DNA of 64,000 nt, taken from positions 22,811,808 through 22,875,807 of the forward strand of contig NC_088301.1 in the NCBI RefSeq assembly GCF_032854445.1, given 5' to 3'. Position numbers and translations under genes: made by a program. This document shows, piece after piece, positions 23,456 to 35,676 of the stretch; the first letter of the stretch is position 1, and each line of letters begins with the position of its first letter. Source of the DNA: Liolophura sinensis. Taxonomy: Eukaryota; Mollusca; Polyplacophora; Chitonida; Chitonidae. The notes below the pieces were generated by a model. That model had not been told where the DNA came from. It made no database searches and worked only from the letters and a program-made list of their open reading frames with translations.

Positions 23456-25645
23456 GAACAATTCGCCGTCCACGCCTGTGAGCATAAGTACACAAGTACA
23501 TCTGAGCTGAAGACATTCCACGTCACAGAAAGCGTAATACGCCGTCAGTTTGACCACAGGACGTCATCACAAAAGCAGTAATCATATAGATTATGATTAG
23601 GCCCAAATTACTTGAGAGGGAAAGGTGCCACATTAAAGCAATATTCTTAGAAAGAACATTTAAACATAGCGCACGTTAGCCATACTCCATGACGACTGAT
23701 AGACAAAACAATGAACTGCTTAGTATTGTGTGGTCCGGTTTGTTATTTTTAGTTTTGTATTAAGCAGAAAGGGTGTAACTGAAAGTTTGAATTACAAATA
23801 ATATTCAATACTCCTGATGGCACTGATATCAATGGCCACGCATGCCATGATGAGAATATCAGCAGTACTCAGATATCAACTGTATCCCTATATATTCAAA
23901 CGCGCCATTAATATCACCTGCGATCAGCCTATCGTGCAGGATTGATTTACTTCATGCATCTCCTTGTATAGCTCCCTTAAACCTTTAACCATAGGCCTAA
24001 ACGTCTCGTTACCAGGCTTTCCGCAGAATGCCGAATTACACCAAACTGCTGATATTCTACGAGGTTATAACAACACGAAACCAATCAGTACACAAAACTG
24101 ACGTATAAGTATATACGTGGTCTGGTTATCCCTGAACATCAATTATCATGTCACGTTCACGCAAACAGATTCAGAGATATCTCTCATAGATGTCTTTCAA
24201 GTTCCAAGTGTGTTTTCAGTCTCAGTGAGAAAAAGAAATAATCTAAGGCTGTACATACGTCAACATTAAATAACTTACAAGGTATTCCTGACATACGGTT
24301 GCCATCAAGATTACGGATGTTTATGAAAGACGAGTCAAGCGGCGAAATATGACTTGATTGCGCAGCCCATCATTTTGCCGTTTTGTTGATGGATTGCCAT
24401 CTTCAACAGATTTGCCAGCATCATTAATGAGGTTATGTTTTACTGTAGGGAGCCCAACTCCTCAAGGATGGGTCACGTTCACCGAACGCAAGGCGTTAAC
24501 ACAGCAGGGACAGTGACTTAGTTGGTAACATCGGTGATATAAACGCTTAAAATTTTGGTGAATCAAATCTTACTCTCGTATACCACGCATGAAACGATAA
24601 AACATTCCAACTATGAAAAAATTTTTGTTTGAATATTGTTTAACATGATACTCGAGAATTTTCATTCCTATGACGATGGAAAACGGAGTGTCTGCATGTG
24701 GTAAACCAAAGACTCCTCTTCACAATGAAGCAAGTTATGCATGTAAATTTGTCAACGTTTTACATAACTTCAGATTTGTGGAAAGCAAATGGTCTTCACT
24801 GAACTTCGTGCAAGACGACACGAATGCATATTGTTACCAAGGCCCTGAGAATTAGTGGAAGAAGGGGAATTGTGAGAATGAATCTAATTATATATGCTAC
24901 GTTCTGACATAATATACAAGCAAGAATACAACAGAATACACGCTGCGTAATGTTAAGCGAAACACATTTTGTGGAGATTATAGGTGCCTATGGTGTCTTC
25001 CATTACAATGGTCTTGTGTATGTCTGGAATTGACCTTATCATTAGTGTCTATAAGCTTCCAGCATGGAACAGCAGTGGAGTGTATCAATATAAATCCATC
25101 AAGGCTCCCCGTGAGTTATTTACCCAAGGTCCTAATCCGCCCATCTGGGATGTTGTAATAGCTTAACCCTGTATAACACAGACATTTATCTGCTGAATGT
25201 TACGTAACAGGTTAACATATATGCTACAGAACTGACCCAGGGGCATTTGTCTTTAAGGCAATGTGTTGAATGCTATAACATAAATATTACAGCAGGCTAC
25301 TGACCTTGATGCACCTATATTTCAAGCAATGCAACTGTCTGATGAAGATTTCAGATGAACTATCCGTTTGCAATTTAAACAGTAAACGGTCTAGTCTGGC
25401 AAAACACACATGTTGTCTCGCGCGATATTATAAAGAGAAATTTTGTCAGAAAAATTTTCTGGATGTCAACGATCGTCCACTCTATTCTTGACGCGATGTC
25501 TACAACCATTTGTTGTCTTCTGATTAAAAATAAGTTGCGCTTTGACCTGGAACAGAAAAAATTACAAATCTAAATCTAAGAAACAGTACGTTTATATCCA
25601 TGCCCATTTTTTTTGCTTGGTTAGTACATAGTTCAGTAATGACGG
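23456..25645. other. No recognisable feature
   Basis: AT-rich sequence without supported coding, RNA or repeat content. The open frames at 24670-24855 and 24984-25166 are short and show no family motif. Confidence 0.4.
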
Positions 25646-25799
25646 GAGTGGGAAGGTCTATCAGCAACCTGTGGATGGTCGTGGGTTTCCCGCGGGATTT
25701 GCCCAGTTTCCTTCGTATAAGTGTCGCCGTCGTATAAGTGAAATATTCTTGAGCACGGCCTAAAACACCAATCAAATAAATAAATAAACAAATAAATAA
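25646..25799 (+). mobile_element. 5'-truncated SINE (tail type A), plus strand
   Basis: The body begins at GTGGGAAGGTCTATCAGCAA and continues through CTGTGGATGGTCGTGGGTTT. It ends in AAAACACCAATCAAATAAAT with an (AATA)n tail. The tRNA-like head is missing. Confidence 0.85.
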
Positions 25800-26870
25800 T
25801 AACCAGAGAATGTGTGCCCACATAAATCAGAGCTTTACGTGAAATATACCGAACTGTGGCACAAAACAGTACGAATCACTCAGACAAAACGCGTGTGTAG
25901 AAACAAGTAGGCCTAAGAACGGTACAGTTTCACAAGTACATGGGAACATTTCCTGTTTGTTCAATTAAAGGCATCACATGTAAAGGCCTGTTATTGCATG
26001 TTTGACTTCAAAGAAGTGGTTTTCGTATAAATGACAGGCTCTTCGGAAACCAGAAGTTTCATTTTCATCTTAACACCATTACTTAAAGTAATTCTGTTAA
26101 GACTGTCAAAATACACCACTTAAGTTGTAGAACCGAAAGATGTCAGACTAAAAGAAAACCTTCGGGCATATAAGAAAAACGTTAATAGATGCATGTATTT
26201 GTTGACATATAGGACTGGTTTGTACACAAGTAAGCTGCATTCAGTGCTGAAATCCGATCAAGTGCTTGTCGTAAATTTCACAGGTGATTGTTTTTACAAC
26301 GGGTCAGTAGGTTAAGTTGCTTTAAACGAAGACGGTGAAACATGGAAAATAAGAAGAGAAACCTGCATTGCCTGGTTGCGTTGTGTACAGTAGACACGCT
26401 TGTCAAGAAGCGGACTGGAGACGACGTGAATGGAAGTACAGTTTACGAAATAGCGGCTCATCCAGCCGATTGAAAATGGAGCGCGCCGAGAGTTTAGGTG
26501 CAATAAAAACGCGTTAAATGCATCAACAGTGTCATAGATAAACACCATAGCGTAGATATCTGCGGGGTTTTTTTATGTTGTAGAAGATAAGACAGAAGAA
26601 CGGGAACCCTTCACCTATACTCATCTGCTATCTGTATACCACTACGCTTTCTGATAACCCCGCATGATAGATGGAATAACCCTGCATGGTGAGTATATGT
26701 TGTAACTCAGTGAAGTGCTGTCATCGCGTGTATGTCACTCTTCAGCCTCCAGTCATCCTTACCCTCGACCCTATGTCACTCACAAGTGTCATTATCCCAC
26801 TGATTTACATATACAAACGCCCCTTCAGTTCAGATTGCTACATATGTACATGTATATATAGAACTGAACT
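25800..26870. other. No recognisable feature
   Basis: Nothing beyond short low-complexity runs and open frames under 80 codons. Confidence 0.4.
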
Positions 26871-27034
26871 GGGCAAACCCCTAAACATCCCCAGGTTGGT
26901 GAAAAACTTTCCCACATGTGGTCGGAGAGGAAGCCAGCACGAGCGGGACTTGAACTCCCAGCGACCAAATTGGTGAGAGGTCACTAGGTCATTTCGCCGC
27001 TCTGGCACGCTGACACCTCAGCCACGGAGGTCCC
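26871..27034 (-). mobile_element. SINE 5' half, minus strand
   Basis: On the minus strand the head starts GGGACCTCCGTGGCTGAGGT (27034). Box B-like GGGAGTTCAAGTCC follows, then the body up to about 26871. The tail is missing. Confidence 0.8.
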
Positions 27035-27734
27035 GCATCAGGAATATATTCACCGTTTTCACAAAGGCATGAATGAAATAGACGAAAAGTAACTTTGGTC
27101 CGAATTACTTTTCGAGCTATTATACTTGGTTTGAATATACTTTTATTGCCAGTAACTAACAAGTGATGCACGTACAATAAGGCGTTCATTTGTTATTCTG
27201 ATTACAATATACTTAACACATTTGTTTGCCAAACAACATTTTAGATTTTGTATACGTTTACTGAAACAGTTTGCACACAGATTACAAACAACACCACAAA
27301 CGATCTTATTTTCCAGGGAGAGAAAGGTCAAGGCTTAAACAATACGAAGGAAAGCGAAAAAGATGACACGGAAAAAGGAACAAGGCAAGTGAAATTGTCG
27401 CAAATCATCAACACTGATGTTCTTTCTAAGCACAGTTTTTGGTGATTTTAATATTTTTACACAGAAAAACAGAACATGTAGAAACGATATACCGGGTCTG
27501 CTTTATATTCACGTTTGTATAAGTCATATCGTTTAATGAAAGGTAGATAACTCTGTATATGTAGAGGTACAGATTATAGACAAAACCAGTAGTGGTCAAG
27601 CCTTATTGAGTACACGTGTACCCAACAGTATAGGCTTTCAAACTTGATCATAGTTCACTCTGCAAATTGTATCATATTATATCACAGATGAAAACTGTTC
27701 CTTCACAAAAGTTAGAGTTCAAACGTTTGCTGGT

Positions 27735-27880
27735 ACGATATAAATATAATATAAGACCACACCGGCGACAGTGTGATTGTTGAAAATGGTCACACGTAAC
27801 CATTGAAATGTGACCTATTGTCCGTTTACCTCAGTTAGAGTTAAACTCTTCGTGCAAATGCTTAAAAGGTAGCAACTTAT
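27735..27880 (+). repeat. Dispersed repeat family R1, copy 1
   Basis: It shares an ordered set of blocks with 46110-46232, 58875-59030 and 60190-60330: AAGACCACACCGGCGACAGT, GTGATTGTTG, TTTACCTCAGTT and GTTAAACTCTTCGTGCAAAT then GCTTA. The copies are diverged and the family is unknown to me. Confidence 0.5.
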
Positions 27881-28404
27881 CCATCTCAGCAAAATATTAT
27901 GATTTAAACAGAATTATGTAAAGAAATGTGAGCCCAACTGAAATTTATTACACGTCACGGGAGAATCGAGACAGGCAAAATCAATGCAAACGTCGAATGG
28001 ATGCCCTATCGTCAATGTTACAACCCTATTGCGGGGAGAACATGTTTCAATCAGTAAACGTTATGGGGCTTTCGACATGAACGTGAACATATTCGAGGTG
28101 AGAACGAATGCATACATTGATGAAAGTGGTCTTACAATATTAGGTTTCATGCAGCAGAAAAAAGGGATATTGTGTCGCAATGACATGGGTGAAATAAAAT
28201 CATGACTACGACTTTAATAGAAATATAACATATAAATGAACTGTGCATCTGTCAGTCCCGTAAAACCTCGTGATACCTCGCTGTACCAGCATGCATGGCG
28301 CTAAGTGAACAGTTCTAAGATATGAAATGCTCTTCAAATTCATAACAACATACACACGCATTATGTAAGCCAACTTTATAGGTATAGTTGGTGAAATGCA
28401 TGAG

Positions 28405-28615
28405 GCCTCCGTGGCCTAGTGGTTGGCGTGCTCGCGCAGTAGAATGATTCAGGACTCACTCACCAATGCGAGCGCTACAAGGTCGTAAGCCCAACTAATT
28501 CTGCCTTCCTCTCCGGTCACGTGTTTCGTTATCTGCGGGTGGTCGTGGATTCCTCTCAGGCTCTGCCCGGCTTCCGTCACCTATAAAGTGAAATACTCAT
28601 AAGTACGGCGTGACG
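28405..28615 (+). mobile_element. tRNA-derived SINE (tail type A), plus strand, old copy
   Basis: Head GAGGCCTCCGTGGCCTAGTG (box A-like TGGCCTAGTGG), then the diverged body with CTTCCTCTCCGGTCACG and GCGGGTGGTCGTGG. The tail is AGTGAAATACTCATAAGTAC. Confidence 0.85.
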
Positions 28616-28948
28616 CTCCAGATCCTCTTCTCATTTATGTAAACGAGGTTACGATCAGAAACCAATTGACCACTACCATCATTTGGACAGTACAGCGTTG
28701 TTGCTGTATTCGAAACTTTTTTAACTGGTCTGTTACCAAACTGTCGGACACCAAGTAACGCGAGAAAGATGAGATAATAAGAGATAATACGTTATATACC
28801 TCCAAATAAGTATTCACGTATCTTTCAGTCGCTAGAAGATACACGATGTCATGGCTCAATCCCATACGACGCTGAAGAGGGTATCATCTACAGATTCCAA
28901 GCTCTCACTGTTTTCAGAGCCTTGAATGGTAGCAATATTGATTGGCTG

Positions 28949-29177
28949 ATTTATTTGATTGGTGTTTTACGCCGTACTCAAGAATATTTCACTTATACGA
29001 CGGCGGCCAGCATTATGTTGGGAGGAAGCCAGATAAAGCGGAAACCCATGACCATCCGCTGGAAGACCTTTACACGTACCACCGGAGAGGGAACCAGCAT
29101 GAACTTACAGCGACCGCATTGGTGGGAGACTCTTGGGTCATTGCGACATGCTGTCCCCGTCGGCCAGGGAGGCCCCC
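28949..29177 (-). mobile_element. tRNA-derived SINE (tail type A), minus strand
   Basis: The plus strand reads the tail first (TTATTTGATTGGTGTTTTAC, GCCGTACTCAAGAATATTTC), then the body, and ends in the complement of the head (AGGGAGGCCCCC). Small internal deletions affect the box B region. Confidence 0.88.
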
Positions 29178-29268
29178 ACATTGTGGCAACAGGCCACAGT
29201 TTTAGGTGCATGGTCTTACACGACGTTTGATTTTTTGAAGATAAAACACGGAGTTTCAGAGATAAGAG

Positions 29269-29334
<66 letters not shown>
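29269..29334. repeat. Compound (AT)n(GT)n microsatellite
   Basis: About 12 AT units (29269-29292) run directly into about 21 GT units (29292-29334). Confidence 0.95.
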
Positions 29335-29336
<2 letters not shown>

Positions 29337-31501
29337 TTTCACAGATACAGTGTTACTTATTTTACGTGAGAGGCGCATTTGGCATTGTACTCTGGACTTA
29401 GACTTCAACTATTGAAGAGTTTCTGAAAAAATAAATACAGACATTTAAAATAGCGATGTCAGCATTTGTATATTCCCGATGCTCCGAGAAAAAGGTCTCT
29501 ATAATTGTCGGAAACGAAGTTATCTCTACGGCTAACAGGATGAATCTATCTGTATCAAAACCAAACCAGCAGTCCCTCTTCGGTCCTCGCTCTCTGTCTG
29601 TCAGTTCATTCATGCCTGCCTTTGAAGTTTATCATTCGCGAGGTTCAGTATAAAAAGAACCGAAAGGTGGTGGCAAGGAAGAGTATGTAGGAGCAATCAG
29701 ACAAGCGCACTGTCCTAATTAAGATTTGTGGTCTTACTGTTTCGAGCTATAAAGGAATGCTTCTTTATACTAATGAGCTTAATGAGATCGTTTTAAATGC
29801 AAGCAACATCGAAAATGGCACTCCTGTCAAATTATGTACTCCACAAAGTTTTATCTTCTTCGCCAAATGTTAGCCAAATGAGAAATAGTGAGTAAAATAT
29901 GCGCCCGTCTTTTGAAGCTGTACCATTTGGTTAAACGGGAACATGTGAACATGTATATCAATAGCAAGCAGACGTCCAATTATATCGACGGTATATAATT
30001 AGATCATTCGTCGCACATTTCCGTGTATAAATATTTTAAATAAATAAGTGATATTATAGATTGCTTATTAATACATATATAAAAACTTCAAATATATACG
30101 CTATAAAAAGCTCTCACTGCAGACATCTGACAAACGCATACTTACTTATACTCGTGATACAGCAGCCACAACATATTTTTTATAAACCACATATACAGAA
30201 ATCGCTATTTCAAGGATAGGCAGGCTTCATGTTTTCACACATCTACTGCACGGTATACTTGTTCATACGGTATACGGTATACCGTTCATCACTGTTGTGT
30301 AGAACATCTGCTCCTGTGAACGTTTATACTCTATGCTTTTCCCCACTGCATGTAGCCGAAGTTCACTAAGAAGTCTACGGTAGCGTTAACATTTGTTATC
30401 TATATCAGCACGTGCCTAGAGTTGGTAAATGTGCTATTGGGTATCAGGTAAACTAACGGGAAGTAGATTGTCGGATGCGCGTGACTAGCACTTCCTTATC
30501 TTCGGCGTCTAGCAAGGCTAATCATGCTCGTCTTAAAGTTTGATATCAATGTCAGGGACATATTTCCCATCAAATCATTCTTATCCGTGTGATATATACA
30601 AAGGCGATTTTAACTGTTTTCACCTTGAAAGCCTTTTTTTTAAGATTCCATCTTTGACAGGTGTATTTAGTTTAGGAGAGTAAGCCACATCGGTCGTGTT
30701 GAGAGCGACATAAAAAAATCCATTTTACAGTCCTACGCAAGTCCCAAGAAAGCCTACTTAATCATGAGAGAAATTTTTCGTCAGAAAGATTTTTTTTGAC
30801 AAATAACAAGAAATAATCAGATATTAATATCTTCACCTATTAATATCAAGAGTAAAAAAATAGTTTTTAACGGTGTGGTAAGGGAAAGACACAACTATAT
30901 ATAACACTGTGCTGGATTGGACAGACAAAATGTAACACTATCCCACATTGCTGCATTTTACGGGTTTGGACAATCGAATTGGACGCAATCGATTTGTGTT
31001 TGAGGGTAAACGTCCCCGGAACATATTGTATGGGTAATGAAAGTTAAAAATTAAACTACAAGGAAAAGCAATATACACAAGCTTGTGGTAGGTCAAGGAG
31101 CGACACAAAAATGTAAAACTGTCCAAAAATTTTGGATTGAACTGTTTTTGACATTCAAACTGGATAGTTAATTACGACATAATCAACAAACTCATAAAGG
31201 TAATGAAAGTTAAAAGTTAAGATGGAAGGAAAATCAATATTAACTTGATAAAGAATAAAACAAAATGTAGATTTATTTATTTATTTATTTATTTCGTTTT
31301 TGTAATATTTTTGAATGGTGTTTAATGCCGTATATAGTGCAGCTGTTTGAATTTCATGGGTTCCTGCATCTAACACGTCATCATCCTTTACAAGGTACCT
31401 CACAAACCTGGGTTCGGGTCATTGACGGATAGACAGAGACAGCAAGAACCTATGTACGTGAGGTTAATTGTAGATTGGGTTAAATAATATAGGAACTAAG
31501 A
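29335..31501. other. No gene recognised; small palindrome and (TTTA)n
   Basis: AT-rich sequence. ACGGTATACGGTATACCGT-like palindromic sequence occurs near 30265-30290. A (TTTA)n run at 31271-31294 is followed by GAATGGTGTTTAATGCCGTA, perhaps a very old type A SINE tail. Confidence 0.4.
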
Positions 31502-31620
31502 TTTATTTTTTATTTGATTACACCGTACTCAAGAATATTTCACCTGTATGGCGGAGGCCAGCATTATGGTGACCGGAAACCGGGAAGAGCCAAGGGGCAA
31601 ACTCACGACAAACCGCAATA
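31502..31620 (-). mobile_element. SINE 3' fragment (tail type A), minus strand
   Basis: The plus strand shows the tail TTTTATTTGATTACACCGTA and CTCAAGAATATTTCAC, then CGGAGGCCAGCATTATGGTG and part of the body. The head is missing. Confidence 0.82.
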
Positions 31621-31795
31621 GGAAGTAAGAGTAGCCCATTACTTATGTGTAGTGGAGGCTCTTTGCGACTCATTCCAGTGTGCAAATATGTATATCGAGC
31701 ATGCAGAGAGCATGAAAACACTAGAGAAGTTTTTCGGGTTTAAATTAAGTGGTTAGTGCATTCGACAGAAGAAATAAAACTTGCGTGAAAGATAT

Positions 31796-32022
31796 ATATA
31801 CTTTCGGGGCCTCCGCGGCCGAAGAAGTTAGCATACCAGCGCGGCGGAGCGACTAACGAGGTCGCTGTGAGTTCAAGTCCATCTCATGCTGGCTTTCTCT
31901 CCGGCTTGGGATGATCTGTCAGCAGCCTGCTCATGGTCGTGGGTTTCCCTCCGGCTCTTCCCGTTTTAATTTTTGATTGGCGTAAAACACCAATCAGATA
32001 AATAATTAAGTAATATACTTTC
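31796..32022 (+). mobile_element. tRNA-derived SINE with 10-bp target-site duplication, plus strand
   Basis: Body 31806-32012: head GGGGCCTCCGCGGCCGAAGA, box B-like GTGAGTTCAAGTCC, body with GGTCGTGGGTTTCCCTCC, and tail GCGTAAAACACCAATCAGAT. It is flanked by perfect ATATACTTTC copies at 31796-31805 and 32013-32022, direct evidence of retrotransposition. Much of the 3' conserved domain is deleted. Confidence 0.92.
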
Positions 32023-33524
32023 ATTTATTTCCAGCCTCTATAAGCCGCTTCCAAGCCGAGTAAAAGAAACCATTCTTTACTCTTTTGCTGTATATAGTGA
32101 TTGTGAAATATCCTATTGACTGACGACCATAATTGTTCACAACCTGTGACGTGTTAAAGCAAGGAGTAAGTAAAGTGACTCTGCACCACGACGTTTCAAG
32201 TCAGTTCCAAGGTGTATAAAAACACATCATTTTCTGCTGATAGGCTGTAAAAACGTATAAAGATAAATAAATAAAAAGCTGAAGAGCACACCGTTTCCAC
32301 CGACATGTTTTTTGGCAGGCAATGTCCCCAACTCACCGGCATTCCATATGGCCAACAACAACTGATCTGATCGATAAACTTAATAAGTCAATCTCGTGAA
32401 AGCTAATAACTTTATGCCCTAAATATATTTACATAACAATGCAATCAAGAGGCTAAGCGTGCCAATGAACGTGGCAAATCGAATCTCAGTGAGAAGTAAG
32501 ACGAAAACGAAATCAAATCTCGTTAGGAGAAAATCGTGTTAAAAGGTGTGGCACTAAACTGGTCATGTGACCTCAATATGGCGGAGAATTAGCCCCTCAG
32601 CAAAAGCTAGTTATCGTATCAGCGGAATTTATTGTCAATGGAAACGTCATATTAAACCGCATCACGGATCTCACAAAATATGACAACCGGGCTCATTGGA
32701 GAAACAAAATTTTGGGTACAATAATGTTATAAATTGGAGGAGCCTATATGTTATTGGCATAAGGGAGTTTCGCGCTTTCTGTGCACGGAAGCTGTCTACT
32801 GCTTTTTGTATTGAAAGCAAGAAAAAAAATCTGAGCACCTAGAAATTGCTTTTGTCTTACAAGAATCTTAATTACAAATATGAACATAGCGTGTATATCA
32901 TAAAGCTACCATGGGGGAATTCCCATCAACATACTAACTGATAGATAATATGGGGGAGCTTTGGAGTTTACTTTGAACTGCGATATCTCAGGTGAACAAC
33001 ATCAAAAAAAAATAAAAGCGTATGGTTTTTATACTTTGGGAGGAAACTGTTTTAATACATATTCATTTGGCCTAGTGTTGTGTTTTTTTAATGTTGTTAC
33101 GTAAATGTATACTAATTTGTTTTTATGACAAGAAAACACACTAAAGTCGTTGTCATCTTTTGACCCTTTATTGTTTTAAATGATACAAGTATGTATTGGT
33201 TTCATGAAAGAGCCCCTGGAGTTAGTTAAAATCAAAACCTAAGTTGCCACTTATTAATTTATGCCAACCACGCATTAAGCACGTTAATTCCATGCAGGTT
33301 TCCGCGGACGCCTTCTAGATTTCGATGTGCGGGGAGAAAAATAAAAGAGTTTAGAAGGAGAGATCAGGTGGGGTAGAACCTATATATTCTTTAAAATCGG
33401 CATGTTTAAGGATGTACCGTTACCCATATTTAATCAAATATAATATAATCATTTAATTATTCGTAAGGTTATCATGACTTTTGGCTGAACTTATCACAGC
33501 AAAAAACACAACTACAGGCAAAAC
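32023..33524. other. No recognisable feature
   Basis: AT-rich non-coding sequence with short A and T runs. No open frame worth reporting. Confidence 0.4.
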
Positions 33525-33700
33525 TCAGAAGCTAGTTAGATGAAAAGACTGGTCGACAAGAGCGAATTGAGAGTTATCTGCAAATTGTATTATCCCTATC
33601 TCTTTGAGTCCACTATAGAAATTAGTTAGATTAGATGACGGACTGACAAGAGTGAATTGAGAGTTATCGGCCTTGTATGCTACTGTTATTGTGTTAGCGT
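33525..33700. repeat. Tandem duplication, period about 97 bp
   Basis: Two copies share (C/A)TAGTTAGAT, GACAAGAG(C/T)GAATTGAG and AGTTATC. A minus-strand open frame of 81 codons (33770-33525) crosses both and repeats the peptide DNSQF(T/A)LV. No known protein family was recognised. Confidence 0.6.
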
Positions 33701-33964
33701 GACACTGTAATGTCCCGGTGATTTGATAATCTCTCAGTGTGATTTTACCAGAGGTGATTGGCCCTTCCATAATCGTCTCTTAGGTCACGTTGACCCAGGA
33801 AGTGTCTTTTGGCCATTACTCTGTGGTGTCTGAGCGAGAACCCTGGTGCTAATTTACGGCCAAAAACCCCCATTTAGGTTTGAACAAATTGTATCAGAAA
33901 CATTTGTAGATGCGGGATCGAAAATGAACGGAGCGAAGAAATGTGTATAAAGCCGAGTATAAAG

Positions 33965-34094
33965 AGAGACGAATGTGATTCTAATCTTAATCGTAGCAAT
34001 ATTTTAAATAAATATTCAAGATGTGTACTTAAGAGACGAATGTGATTCTAATGTTAATCGTAGCAATATTTTATAGAAGTATTCATGATGTGTA
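33965..34094. repeat. 67-bp tandem duplication
   Basis: Units start at 33965 and 34032 with AGAGACGAATGTGATTCTAA then T(C/G)TTAATCGTAGCAATATTTT, and end GATGTGTA. Few mismatches suggest a fairly recent duplication. Confidence 0.88.
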
Positions 34095-34861
34095 GCGGTT
34101 TACTATTCAGAAATCTCTTGAAGATGTCAATGAAATTCCTGCACAGGTCAATGGACAGGTTATGGGAAGTGATTCCACAAAAGCATTTTTGAAAATTTCC
34201 TGATAGATATAGTTATTTTTTAATCCAAGTTGTGAGAGACCTATCTTAACATAACACCGTATATACATGTAGGCGTTGTCAATTTTCAATTACCATTATG
34301 AAAAAAAAACCTTTATGAAGTCAGATTTTATATCCAAAGCCCCTGACTTTGCCAATGATTCATGTACATGTAATCTTTTAATCGAAAATTACAGACAAAA
34401 AACTGGAAACCTATGAAACTTGATTATTAGTTAAAACTTCGATTAAAATATTTAGGCTTTTGTCCTGCTGAAGCCCTTATCGAAAACGGTTTCTTGAAAG
34501 TTGTCCAAGTTATAAGTTTGAATATCAGAATGAATGTACATTACTTCCACAACATTTGTCGTTTTCAGAAGTTTTCTATTTTATAAAGTCGTTCTATTGA
34601 AAGAAATGTTAAGTTTTGCAGGACAGGCGAAAAAACATTTCACTCTTACGCCTTTAACTATCATACTCTTTTCAGTTTCAATGCCAGAAAATTAAAAACG
34701 GAAATTAAAAAAATCAAGAAATTCAAACGAAATCTGACTGATTTCATTTTTAAGTTACTAGCATCCTCTAAAATAGCAATACAGTCTTGATAAATACATA
34801 GTAAATTATTTGCACTCTTTGGACTATTAAATAAGTGTTAAGTCAAAATTGGTGTTACATC

Positions 34862-35166
34862 AAAGTGGTTAGCGTGCTAGCAGCACAATGACCTACAAAT
34901 ATATGCCTCGAAACAAATATTCGTATACCTGTCGTCAACCAAAATGGACGTTTCGTCAACCAAAGTTGACGAACCTCTCACCAATGTGGTTGTTGTGAGT
35001 CAAGTCCAGCTCGTACTGGCTTCTTTTCCGGTCATATGTGGAAATGCCTGCCAGCAATCGGTGGATAGTCGTGGGTTCCTCCGGGCTCTGTCATAATGAT
35101 GGTCACTGTGAGAAATATTCTTGAGTACGGCGTAAAATACCACTCAGATAAAATAAATAAATAATT
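34862..35166 (+). mobile_element. tRNA-derived SINE (tail type A) with a 75-80-bp internal insertion, plus strand
   Basis: The head GTGGTTAGCGTGCTAGCAGC is followed by CACAATGACC. About 75-80 bases absent from other copies follow (about 34893-34971), including a perfect hairpin (CGTCAAC-CAAA-GTTGACG, 34954-34971). The normal sequence then resumes (AACCTCTCACCAATGTGG) to the tail GCGTAAAATACCACTCAGAT. Confidence 0.85.
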
Positions 35167-35457
35167 CGAATTATCAGACATGCTTCCTGGTCCCATATCC
35201 ATATTAAGTAATCATCGACAAGCCCAGTGCTGGGTTTACTGGCATTGATGAGTGTTTAGATAGATAGCAGATAAGATGTTACTTACATACCTGGCACGAT
35301 CTATAATCAGATAGTGCGTTGTTCAATCATTTTAACATCACTGCAGTTATTTGATGCCATCAGCTATTACATTTAAGCTTTCTCGTTAGGGAAAAACATT
35401 TTATATATTACACATCAAATATTTTACGTGTAACCAGTGAAATATTTACGTTTACGT

Positions 35458-35676
35458 TTAAACTAACTGCTTGAAAAGAATCCTATACACAATAAATTCG
35501 CACGGATCTGCCAACACCTTATTAAGGTGGTCTATGCATTCCTGGGATATGATTCCATCTGCAGGATCGCTCCCCTCGAGGAGAATCCTCGTCATGCAGA
35601 ATGAGTTCGTGTGTGGACGGCGTGTATGGTAAACTGACTTCGCCCCGGGCTCTATCATCCTCGGAGCGTCCATCAT
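35458..35676 (-). CDS. Possible coding exon or short ORF, unknown
   Basis: A 72-codon minus-strand frame starts at paired ATGs (the second in a strong context, A at -3 and G at +4) and ends in TAA. It lies in a block visibly richer in GC than its surroundings. The peptide contains SVYHTRRPHTNSF and QECIDHLNKVLADP. I do not recognise a family. It could be a first exon with a donor at AAG|GTGTTG on the minus strand, a gene fragment, or chance. No upstream promoter or downstream acceptor was identified. Confidence 0.2.
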   Translation of the reverse strand: MMDAPRMIEPGAKSVYHTRRPHTNSFCMTRILLEGSDPADGIISQECIDHLNKVLADPCEFIVYRILFKQLV

